Assembly: GCA_018065265.1 (NCBI GenBank)
Contig: JAGHTP010000113.1
Location: 1 to 50,636, forward strand
Length of the DNA: 50,636 nucleotides
From: Candidatus Cryptobacteroides aphodequi
GTDB lineage: Bacteria; Bacteroidota; Bacteroidia; Bacteroidales; UBA932
Direction of reading: 5' to 3'
Positions 44,575 to 50,636 of this stretch are shown in pieces (position 1 is the first letter of the stretch; each line of letters begins with the position of its first letter). The position numbers and the translations under genes are program-made. The notes beneath the pieces are model-generated. The model saw only the letters and a program-made list of their open reading frames with translations. It was not told the origin of the DNA and made no database searches.

Positions 44575-45420
44575 TTATTCGAATTTTACAGGCAGCGCTG
44601 TGAGCTGGCGCGCTATGGTGAGGGCTATCCTGCGGTGGCCTTCGGTATTGGGGTGCAGGTAGTCGTGGCCGCCGTTGTCGCGGAAGTACCTGTGATGCTC
44701 GTCAAGCAGGGGCATAAGACCTGAAGTGCTGTAGATGTCCAGAACCGGAACGGCCCAGATATCGGCGGCTTCCTTGACCGCCTGGACGTAATCGTCGATG
44801 AATAATCCTTTGGTATTGGCATACTGCTCGTCAGGCTGTATGTTTTCCGGGCTCCAGTAGAAATATGCCCTGTGGATGGGCGTGAGAAGGATTATCTGCT
44901 TTGTGGGGTAGTGGGTCTTGAGGTACTGCATCCCTATGTTGATGCGGCCTTTGAATGTCATCTTGTCGAAATTGAATTCGCGGTGGAGGCGAACTTCCTG
45001 TTTCGGCCCGCTCACTTCAACGCTCTGCTCGGCGTAGGTGAACCATTCTCCCATATCGATATTGTGGTTGTAGTCGTTTGTGCCCATAAAAACGAAGATG
45101 GCGTCGATGTCCTGTCCGCGCTCTTCTTCGAGTTTCTGTGCCTGTGTTACGACTTCCGCCATCGTGCGTCCGCTTATGCCGTACACGTATGGGGTGATGC
45201 CCAGAATGCCGGGCAGAAGCGAGCAGTAGGTTTCGTTTGTGCCGCTCTCGACTTGCCTCTGGTCGGTTATTGAATCGCCCAGGAATGCAACTCTTGCCCC
45301 GTTCCACTGGCTTTCGATCTGCGGCTTAGGGGTCTGGTTCTTCTTCTTTGCAGCCGCGTTGAGTTCACCTGCTCCGCACAGCATCAGGGCGCACAGCCCC
45401 GCGATGAGTATTCGTTTCAT
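44575..45420 (-). CDS. SGNH/GDSL-family hydrolase, secreted
   Basis: A 281-residue esterase-type hydrolase with a signal peptide (about 1-23, ELNAAA cleavage). Block I is VAFLGDSITD with the nucleophile Ser, the Gly block is around GISGRTM, block III is VFMGTNDYNHN with the Asn, and block V is DYLHPN with Asp and His. All four catalytic residues are therefore present. Such enzymes remove acyl groups from glycans or lipids; the substrate here is unknown. It begins 27 bases after hipA on the same strand and may be co-transcribed with it. A broken lipoprotein gene follows. Confidence 0.88.
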   Translation of the reverse strand: MKRILIAGLCALMLCGAGELNAAAKKKNQTPKPQIESQWNGARVAFLGDSITDQRQVESGTNETYCSLLPGILGITPYVYGISGRTMAEVVTQAQKLEEERGQDIDAIFVFMGTNDYNHNIDMGEWFTYAEQSVEVSGPKQEVRLHREFNFDKMTFKGRINIGMQYLKTHYPTKQIILLTPIHRAYFYWSPENIQPDEQYANTKGLFIDDYVQAVKEAADIWAVPVLDIYSTSGLMPLLDEHHRYFRDNGGHDYLHPNTEGHRRIALTIARQLTALPVKFE

Positions 45421-45447
45421 GTTTTGTTAATATGTTCCTTTACAAGA

Positions 45448-46701
45448 TTACTTTGGTCTGACAAAATCCAGTGCCGACTGGATCTTTTCCCTGACTTCGG
45501 ATTCGATGTTGTAGTTATCGCACCACTGTCCGAATCGGTCCACCGCAGCCAATACTTTTTCAATCTTTTCTTCCGGGCTGTCGACAAAATCCTCCGCAAA
45601 CTCGATAAAGTCGGCAATAGAAAGGGAAGATTTCTTCCCCATTACTCCGAGTGAGTGTATGTAGGCGGAACGATCTTCCCAAATGTTGGCCGTGAACATC
45701 ACATCATATGCGGGAGACAGACGCCATTTCCCGGATTTGTCCATCGTGAATGAAAAGTTTTTGTTGTGGTCGTCGGAGACGCCCGCTGCGAAGTTGAAAA
45801 CCATTCGGATGAATAGCTGGTCCCTGTCCTCCTGCGGAAGGTCCAGCGTGTTTGCCAGCCAGCCAATTTTCATATAGTCATCAGCTCCGGGCATTATGGA
45901 CGCAAGGGTCTGGGTGAATACCTTTTCTCCGCCAATTCGGTCGAATCTTTCTGTAATGAAGTGATTCCGGCCATCGATTTCCTTAAGGAAACACGGCATC
46001 ATAGTTATCCCTGCTTCTTTTGCCATCTCGTGCCAGATCATCTCGATTTCCGATGTCGGAGAATTCGGGTCTTCCTTGAACTTTATGATATAATGCTTGA
46101 ACCCTTCGGGGAGGTCAACCTGACCGGAACGAAATATTCCTGACATTGGATTGTAAGCTACGACTGCTTTCGGGCGCTTGCCGCCTGCGGAGGTGCCAAG
46201 GTAGATGAGTTTCTTCATTGTGATACTCTCTTTCTCGGAAATCGCCGCCTTGAAGCGGTCTTGATATATTTCTGATGCTAGATTTGCAAGAGAACTCATA
46301 TCAAGAGAACTCCAATCGTCCGCTTCTCCGTATTCCGGCACGAACTCCAGGGCTCCCATAGCTCTTTTGCCAATGTACGAAAGCTTCAGCAGTGGAGTAG
46401 AGTCCAGCAGGCTGACCTTGTTCTCAGTCAACCACTTGTCGAAGAGAGAGGATCCCCATTTGTCGGGGAGAGCGTCCGCAATGAACTCGGGTAAACCCTG
46501 ATATAAATCCCCAGCCTTGCCGTAGAACGCCGTCGGCATTACCCTGCCTTTCCTGTGTGTGGATGGGCAAACATCATATGGAAGAGATGCATATTCTTCG
46601 CTGAACTGAAAGACGGAGAGATGTTTTTCGGCATCCCAGGTAAGTCGGCCGATGCGGGTTCCCCACAGCATAACGTCAACTGTTACAGGATTCTTTGTCA
46701 T
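45448..46701 (-). CDS. hipA: HipA-family serine/threonine kinase toxin
   Basis: A 417-residue HipA-like kinase. The N-terminal HipA_N region includes GLPEFIADALPDKWGSSLFD. The phosphate-binding loop SAGGKRPKAVV and the catalytic segment SDDHNKNFSF (Asp and Asn as in HXDXXXXN-type HipA) are intact, so it is probably active. HipA toxins phosphorylate aminoacyl-tRNA synthetases and cause dormancy. Its start overlaps the end of the HTH gene by four bases (ATGA), giving the usual B-A order. Composition is less GC-rich than the housekeeping genes, in keeping with horizontal gain. Confidence 0.92.
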   Translation of the reverse strand: MTKNPVTVDVMLWGTRIGRLTWDAEKHLSVFQFSEEYASLPYDVCPSTHRKGRVMPTAFYGKAGDLYQGLPEFIADALPDKWGSSLFDKWLTENKVSLLDSTPLLKLSYIGKRAMGALEFVPEYGEADDWSSLDMSSLANLASEIYQDRFKAAISEKESITMKKLIYLGTSAGGKRPKAVVAYNPMSGIFRSGQVDLPEGFKHYIIKFKEDPNSPTSEIEMIWHEMAKEAGITMMPCFLKEIDGRNHFITERFDRIGGEKVFTQTLASIMPGADDYMKIGWLANTLDLPQEDRDQLFIRMVFNFAAGVSDDHNKNFSFTMDKSGKWRLSPAYDVMFTANIWEDRSAYIHSLGVMGKKSSLSIADFIEFAEDFVDSPEEKIEKVLAAVDRFGQWCDNYNIESEVREKIQSALDFVRPK

Positions 46702-47042
46702 AAGGCTGAAGTTTTATAGTTTGAACGGCAATGTTTTCTTTTTGTGCCGGACTTGCTGTCGGTAAGGAACGGTGATTCAGGAACGTCGGGAATCAGATCG
46801 GCAAGAAATTCCAGCACTCCACAGGCGCGCATTATCTTGATGAGGGTACAGATGTTGAGGTCCGTAACGCTGCCGGCCTCGATTCTCTTTACGGAAGCAA
46901 TAGAAACACCGCTCTTCTGCGCGAATTCCTGCTGTGATACGCAGCAACTTCTCCTCAAGGCTTTAACCTTGCGGCATATTTCAAGGATGATTGCCTCGTC
47001 GTTGAAATCGTAGATGGTGTATCTGTCAAAAGTTGATATCAT
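46698..47042 (-). CDS. hipB: HipB-like HTH antitoxin
   Basis: A 114-residue protein with an XRE-type helix-turn-helix (SQQEFAQKSGVSIASVKRIEAG) in the middle and a basic C-terminal tail (KSGTKRKHCRSNYK). In hipBA systems this protein neutralises the kinase and represses the operon by binding inverted repeats upstream. Two matching 15-bp repeats lie just upstream. The longer tail after the HTH may be the part that contacts HipA or DNA. Neighbouring lower GC and position near tRNA-Arg suggest a mobile origin. Confidence 0.88.
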   Translation of the reverse strand: MISTFDRYTIYDFNDEAIILEICRKVKALRRSCCVSQQEFAQKSGVSIASVKRIEAGSVTDLNICTLIKIMRACGVLEFLADLIPDVPESPFLTDSKSGTKRKHCRSNYKTSAL

Positions 47043-47049
47043 ATGGTTA

Positions 47050-47126
47050 GTATCAAATATGATGCGAAAATATTGAAAAATAACGTTATTTCAAATTATT
47101 GTCCATGAAAAGTATCATAAATGATG
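47050..47126. promoter_or_regulatory. Repeated palindromic operator of hipBA
   Basis: GTATCAAATATGATG (47050-47064) and GTATCATAAATGATG (47112-47126) are near-identical 15-bp repeats, each an inverted repeat of the form ATCA-n4-TGAT. They lie 8 and 70 bases upstream of the hipB start with centres 62 bp apart, about six helical turns. This is what an autoregulatory HipB operator pair would look like. Confidence 0.6.
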
Positions 47127-47153
47127 TTTTCCTAACTAGCCTCTTGACTTCCG

Positions 47154-47298
47154 GTTCGCCCTACATATTGAGGATTCGCCCTACGTGGCAAATCGAAACT
47201 TCAAACGTGCCGCACTCCTTCGGCACTGCAAGATAATACGCTTCAACTCAATTTTTTGTTCTAACTGCACGGATTTGCTGACAGTTAGAGCAAAAAAT
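47154..47298. repeat. Short direct repeats and an 18-bp hairpin in the hipB to tRNA gap
   Basis: TTCGCCCTAC occurs twice between 47154 and 47192. An 18-bp inverted repeat with one G-U pair follows (core TTTTTTGTTCTAACTG at 47252-47267, CAGTTAGAGCAAAAAA at 47282-47297; loop 14). With A/T runs on both sides it could be a bidirectional terminator. The stretch 47127-47440 has no gene I can support. Confidence 0.5.
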
Positions 47299-47423
47299 TT
47301 CTATTAGCCCAAAATCAATCCAAGAGTCATTTGCTGCTGCGCAACGCTTCGCCTCTTGTGATTTGCCCTCCTTCGTCGGCCACATCACTGACCTCCGCGG
47401 GTCGCGTGCAACAAGCGCATAAC

Positions 47424-47503
47424 GCGGAGCAGGCTCCGCTGCTATTTTGTATCGGGCGGCCCATCCGTACGCCAGCGTGCGGTGGACCGCCCGATACAAA
47501 ATA
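47424..47503. repeat. Cluster of GC-rich inverted repeats
   Basis: A tight 7-bp hairpin (GCGGAGC at 47424-47430, GCTCCGC at 47433-47439) is followed by a perfect 17-bp inverted repeat (TATTTTGTATCGGGCGG at 47443-47459, its complement at 47487-47503). The 27-base loop of the latter holds a further stem (CCGTACGC/GCGTGCGG). The long stem runs directly into the tRNA terminator. It resembles a REP- or MITE-like element; no second copy was found in the window. Confidence 0.55.
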
Positions 47504-47528
47504 ATGCCTGACAGATGTCAGGCATTAT
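47501..47528 (-). terminator. Intrinsic terminator of tRNA-Arg
   Basis: A perfect 12-bp stem (ATAATGCCTGAC at 47501-47512, GTCAGGCATTAT at 47517-47528) with a 4-base loop lies 20 bases past the tRNA 3' end and is followed on the minus strand by TTTG. It overlaps the 17-bp repeat by three bases. Confidence 0.75.
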
Positions 47529-47548
47529 GCGTTTGTTGTGCTGGTTTG

Positions 47549-47622
47549 TGATTCCGACGCGATTCGAACGCGTGACCCACAGCTTAGAAGGCTGTTGCTC
47601 TATCCAGCTGAGCTACGGAACC
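47549..47622 (-). tRNA. tRNA-Arg (anticodon TCT)
   Basis: The minus strand folds into a full cloverleaf of 74 bases: acceptor stem GGTTCCG/CGGAATC with one G-U pair, D arm GCTCAGCTGGATAGAGC, anticodon stem ACAGC/GCTGT with loop CTTCTAA, and T arm GCGTTCGAATCGC. Anticodon TCT reads AGA/AGG codons. The 3' CCA is not encoded. Its 3' end faces the accessory island, the side where integrative elements usually insert; no repeat of the tRNA tail was found at the far end of the island. Confidence 0.97.
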
Positions 47623-47672
47623 AGAGCTTGCGGGGTGCGCCCCGAGCGGGTACAAAGATAGTAAATTATTGC

Positions 47673-47680
47673 TAAATTTG
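47673..47680 (+). promoter_or_regulatory. -7 box of nfnAB, leaderless arrangement
   Basis: TAAATTTG ends six bases before the ATG at 47686, so transcription would start at about the first codon. The same six-base distance is seen for the folD GTG and the M23 gene at 16355. Confidence 0.5.
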
Positions 47681-47685
47681 GGGTG

Positions 47686-48525
47686 ATGTTCGAAATCCTC
47701 TCTAAAGAAATGCTTGCACCCTCGGTGTGCCGCCACATCGTCCACGCACCACGCATTTCAGCTTCGGCTCAGCCGGGGCAGTTCCTCATCGCCATCTCTG
47801 ACGACGGGGCTGAGCGCATCCCTCTCACCATAAGCGGGAGCGATGCGGCGAAAGGCACGATAAGCGTTGTGGTTCAGGCGATTGGCGCCTCGACAAAGCG
47901 TATCGTTGCGCTTGAGGCAGGGGATTCGTACGCCGACATCCTCGGTCCTCTTGGCAATCCTTCCGACTTTGTGAAGCGCGATGTGCGTGGCGAAAGCTGG
48001 GTGCTCATTGCCGGCGGACTCGGCGCTGCGCCCATCTTCCCCCAGGCCGAATGGCTTCACAGCCACGGCGCTAGGGTTGAGGTGATTCTGGGCGCGAAGA
48101 GCGAGTCGCTGCTCATCTACACCGAAGAGCTCTCGGGCGTGTGCGACGAACTGCACATCTGCACCGATGACGGCTCGTGCGGCTTCCACGGCCTTGTGAC
48201 AGCCAAGCTCCAGACTCTGTGCGAAGAGGGCCGGCATTACGATCGGTGCGTCGCCATCGGGCCTATGATTATGATGAAGTTTGCCGCCCGTACCTGCGGC
48301 ACGCTTGGAATACCCGTTACTGTTTCGCTCAATTCCATTATGGTTGACGGAACCGGAATGTGCGGGGCCTGCCGTGTCTCGGTGGGCGGAAAGATGCGCT
48401 TCGCCTGTGTAGACGGCCCGGAATTCGACGGAAGCGAGGTCGATTTCGACGAGGCTCTCCACCGTCAGGGGCAGTACCGCGCCGAAGAGGCCGCGGCAAA
48501 CTCAAAATGCGGATGCAATGGATAG
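47686..48525 (+). CDS. nfnA: NADH-dependent ferredoxin:NADP+ oxidoreductase subunit NfnA
   Basis: A 279-residue flavoprotein like the dihydroorotate dehydrogenase electron-transfer subunit. It has an FAD domain (IPLTISGSDA...ISVVVQAIG), an NAD-binding region (LIAGGLGAAPIFPQAEWL) and a C-terminal 2Fe-2S site (GTGMCGACRV and FACVDGPEFDG). I start at ATG 47686; a GTG one codon earlier is also possible. With NfnB it couples NADH and ferredoxin oxidation to NADP+ reduction by electron bifurcation. It overlaps nfnB by eight bases. Confidence 0.92.
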   Translation: MFEILSKEMLAPSVCRHIVHAPRISASAQPGQFLIAISDDGAERIPLTISGSDAAKGTISVVVQAIGASTKRIVALEAGDSYADILGPLGNPSDFVKRDVRGESWVLIAGGLGAAPIFPQAEWLHSHGARVEVILGAKSESLLIYTEELSGVCDELHICTDDGSCGFHGLVTAKLQTLCEEGRHYDRCVAIGPMIMMKFAARTCGTLGIPVTVSLNSIMVDGTGMCGACRVSVGGKMRFACVDGPEFDGSEVDFDEALHRQGQYRAEEAAANSKCGCNG

Positions 48526-49894
48526 GAACAAGAGGATAAAGGCTGCCGAACTCGCTCCTGAACTGCGTGCGCGCAGTTTCGAGGAGGTCTGCTGTGGATT
48601 CACGCTCGAGCAGGCCGTCCTGGAAGCCTCACGCTGCCTGACCTGCCCCAAACCGCGTTGCATCCAGGCGTGCCCCGTAGGCATAAACATTCCTTCCTTC
48701 ATAGCCGAAGTCAAGAAAGGCAACATAGACGCTGCGGCCACAGTGATAGCGCAGGATTCCGTATTCCCGGCCATCTGCGGGCGCGTATGCCCTCAGGAGA
48801 ATCAGTGCGAGGGCGCGTGCGTGATGGGCGTTAAAGGGGAGAGCATCGCAATAGGAATGCTCGAAAGATTCGTTGCGGACAATGCAACCCCGGTGGCAGC
48901 AGCAGTTCCCGCCCCGACCGGGAAGAAAGTAGCCGTGATAGGCAGCGGCCCTGCCGGACTTGCCTGCAGTGCCGATCTTGCCCGTCTTGGCCACGACGTC
49001 ACTGTTTTCGAGGCTCTGCACAAAGCCGGCGGCGTGCTCTCATACGGCATCCCTGAGTTCCGACTTCCCAAGGACAGCGTTCTGGAGAGGGAACTTCGTG
49101 CCGTCCGTGCCCTTGGCGTAAAGATAGAGACCGACGTACTCGTAGGGCGCACCGTGACTCTCGACTCGCTTCTCGACAAGGAGGGGTTCGATGCCGTGTT
49201 CATCGGCACCGGAGCCGGTCTTCCCAAGTTTATGGGCATAAAGGGTGAGAACCTGTGCGGCGTGTTCAGCGCCAACGAACTGCTTACGCGCAGCAATCTG
49301 ATGCACGCTTGGAAGGCAGATGCCGCCACTCCGGCCCACGTCGGCCGCAAGGTCTGCGTTGTCGGAGGCGGAAATGTCGCAATGGATGCCGCCCGCACGG
49401 CCCTGAGGCTCGGGGCGGAGGTCAGCATCGTGTACCGCCGTACCGAAGCCGAACTGCCGGCGCGTCGCGAAGAGGTGCGTCACGCCCGCGAAGAGGGCAT
49501 AGTTTTCCAGATGCTCTCCTGTCCGGTGGAGATTCTTTCTGACGGCAACGGATGGGTACGTGCGCTTCGCTGTACGCGAATGGAGCTCGGTCCGGCCGAT
49601 GAAAGTGGTCGCCGCAGCCCTGTCCCCGTGCCCGGTTCGGAATATGAGATTGAATGTGATACCGTTGTGATGGCTTTGGGAACATCTCCCAATCCGCTTG
49701 TCGCCTCCACTACCGAAGGCCTCGAAACTTGCCATCACGGCTGCATCGTGGCCGACCCTGCCGGCGCCACGACCCGCCCTGGCATCTTCGCCGGCGGTGA
49801 CGCGGTCAGCGGTGCCGCTACCGTAATCCTCGCAATGGGAGCGGGCCGTCGCGCCGCCCGCGCTATCGATAATTACCTTTCCACAAAAGACTGA
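48518..49894 (+). CDS. nfnB: NADH-dependent ferredoxin:NADP+ oxidoreductase subunit NfnB
   Basis: A 458-residue protein related to the small subunit of glutamate synthase. Its two N-terminal Cys clusters (CLTCPKPRCIQACPVGINIP and CGRVCPQENQCEGACVMG) hold 4Fe-4S centres. FAD-binding VIGSGPAGLACSADLARLG and NADPH-binding VVGGGNVAMDAARTALRLG motifs follow, and the C-terminal GIFAGGDAVSGAATVILAMG closes the FAD site. Overlap with nfnA makes this an Nfn pair rather than a stand-alone GltD. It should exchange electrons with the same ferredoxin pool that Rnf uses. Confidence 0.93.
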   Translation: MDRNKRIKAAELAPELRARSFEEVCCGFTLEQAVLEASRCLTCPKPRCIQACPVGINIPSFIAEVKKGNIDAAATVIAQDSVFPAICGRVCPQENQCEGACVMGVKGESIAIGMLERFVADNATPVAAAVPAPTGKKVAVIGSGPAGLACSADLARLGHDVTVFEALHKAGGVLSYGIPEFRLPKDSVLERELRAVRALGVKIETDVLVGRTVTLDSLLDKEGFDAVFIGTGAGLPKFMGIKGENLCGVFSANELLTRSNLMHAWKADAATPAHVGRKVCVVGGGNVAMDAARTALRLGAEVSIVYRRTEAELPARREEVRHAREEGIVFQMLSCPVEILSDGNGWVRALRCTRMELGPADESGRRSPVPVPGSEYEIECDTVVMALGTSPNPLVASTTEGLETCHHGCIVADPAGATTRPGIFAGGDAVSGAATVILAMGAGRRAARAIDNYLSTKD

Positions 49895-50070
49895 TTGCCG
49901 GCATTTCGATGATGGGGCTGAGGCTGTTGTGCCGGGGCCCGTGGCCGTTTGCGCGTCAGGGAGCCGGGACGCGGCGGACGTGGCCAGCCCACGGCCACGG
50001 GAAGTGGGAGGGCCGAACGAGCGTAGCGAGTGAGTTCCGTCGCGCCCGACCCCCTGACGCCAACCGGCAA
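49895..50070. repeat. Nested inverted repeats after nfnB
   Basis: Three perfect arm pairs occur within 176 bases: TTGCCGG 49895-49901 with CCGGCAA 50064-50070; CCCGTGGCCGT 49938-49948 with ACGGCCACGGG 49991-50001; GCGTCAGGG 49953-49961 with CCCTGACGC 50052-50060. The order A-B-C-B'-C'-A' means B and C cross, so they would be alternative stems or a pseudoknot inside the outer A stem. The first bases after the nfnB stop may also act as its terminator. No open frame is convincing here. Confidence 0.55.
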
Positions 50071-50110
50071 AACGCGTCGCTGACTCGTATGCTACAGCAG
50101 TGATTGAACG

Positions 50111-50351
50111 GTGTGTAATAGGCCCTGTTTTCACACGAAATTATTCCGGCGTGTGTAAAAGGGCGCTTTTTCACACCAACGCATCAAAAAACCCTTCGCG
50201 GTGTAGAAATAGGCCTTCTGACACACCGAATTGCAAGCCCGTGTGTAATAAGGTCTTCTGGCACACCGAATTGCAAGCCCGTGTGTAATAAGGCCTTCTG
50301 GCACACCAACTTTTGGAGCCGTGTGGAAGAAAGGGCTTTTCCACCCCAGTC
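50111..50351. repeat. Array of six degenerate ~40-bp palindromic repeats
   Basis: Units begin at 50111, 50151, 50201, 50241, 50281 and 50321. Each opens with GTGTG(T), runs through a centre such as AAGGCCTTCTG and closes with CACACC about 20 bases later, then a 13-24 base spacer. Units 4 and 5 share GTGTGTAATAAGG; units 3 and 4 share the spacer GAATTGCAAGCCC. The last unit reads GTGGAA...TTCCAC, so both arms changed together. The unit length, repeated spacer and palindromic form argue against CRISPR. Confidence 0.75.
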
Positions 50352-50636
50352 AAATGCTAATGGGATAGGAAGGTTAAGGGATTGGCACCATCGCCGCGCG
50401 AGCGCGGAGCGTGGCGGTTACAGGCGCGGGGGGGGGGGGGGCGGGGGGCCGCCCCCCCCCCCCCCCCCGGTGGCCCGGGGGGGCCCTAGCGGGGAAAAAC
50501 ACAAAAAAACGGGCGGGGGGGGTTGGATCTGGGGGCGCTGGGCAACGGCCCTCCTCGCCGCGCCTGTTGCCCGGTCGGGACCTTCCTGGAAAAAGCCTCA
50601 GAGTAAGGAAGGTGGCAGGGAACTGAACACACTATT
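50352..50636. other. Gene-free contig end with G/C homopolymers
   Basis: From 50428 the sequence is a run of 14 G, then 17 C at 50452-50468, further G/C tracts and an A run to about 50530, unlike anything else in the window. The last 100 bases show no recognisable gene. This looks like low-quality or misassembled sequence at a contig edge and should not be annotated. Confidence 0.7.

Noticed and set aside
37150..47622. Attachment-site repeat of the tRNA-Arg 3' end at the far side of the island
   Set aside because: I compared the tRNA tail with the bases around 37.15-37.27 kb by eye and found no match, so no att site is claimed.
50111..50351. CRISPR array
   Set aside because: Repeats are degenerate and palindromic, spacers are only 13-24 bases, two neighbouring spacers are the same, and no cas gene is present.
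50411..50626. A 71-codon open frame at the right end
   Set aside because: It reads through G/C homopolymers that look like sequencing or assembly errors and encodes Gly/Pro low-complexity sequence.

Overview
The window is a chromosomal segment (or long contig) of a Bacteroidota bacterium, most probably an uncultured gut-type member of the Bacteroidales. This rests on a SusC/SusD pair, BACON-domain lipoproteins, a type IX secretion sorting tail, a DPP III lipoprotein, an RseC-RnfBCDGEA operon and promoter boxes of the Bacteroidota form TAnnTTTG. Base composition is moderately GC-rich in the housekeeping genes and clearly lower in two islands (about 37.3-38.8 kb and 45.4-47.3 kb). Genus and species cannot be decided from the sequence.

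Layout. (1) 190-10895, minus strand: a six-gene operon running susC, susD, a Calx-beta-like lipoprotein, a subtilisin-like protease with both a lipoprotein signal and a type IX tail, a BACON lipoprotein and a PorV-like barrel. It has a consensus promoter at 11009-11040 and a terminator at 138-165. Having a protease and no glycosidase, it looks like a peptide-uptake locus of the RagAB kind. (2) 11278-21005, plus strand: alaS, an LptF/G permease fused to Fmt, two M23 peptidases, a MerR-like regulator, a coiled-coil zinc-ribbon protein and dnaB. (3) 21009-28538, plus strand: rseC and a complete rnfBCDGEA set, then a small outer-membrane barrel protein and a secreted nuclease lipoprotein. (4) 28552-37149: a PopT/DUF368 transporter, a small conserved protein and a PfkB kinase (minus); a flippase-like membrane protein (plus); DPP III and folD (minus); cysS and xth (plus).

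(5) 37150-47548, mostly minus strand, is an accessory island between xth and tRNA-Arg(TCT). It holds a 2043-residue Rhs/YD-repeat secreted protein whose AT-rich tip has a His-x16-Cys arrangement like L,D-transpeptidases. An overlapping AT-rich gene for a signal-peptide protein follows and is the natural immunity candidate. The island also has three truncated signal-peptide gene starts, an SGNH hydrolase, a hipBA toxin-antitoxin pair with repeated operators, and a stretch rich in inverted repeats. (6) 47549-49894: tRNA-Arg and the electron-bifurcating Nfn pair (nfnAB), which would link NADPH, NADH and ferredoxin with the Rnf complex. (7) 49895-50636: no gene. It contains a nested inverted-repeat structure, an array of about six degenerate 40-bp palindromic repeats, and a G/C homopolymer contig end that is probably an artefact.

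The main leads are the Rhs/L,D-transpeptidase-like toxin with its candidate periplasmic immunity protein, the LptG-Fmt fusion, the palindromic repeat array with a compensatory stem change, and several promoter boxes placed so close to start codons that the mRNAs would be leaderless.
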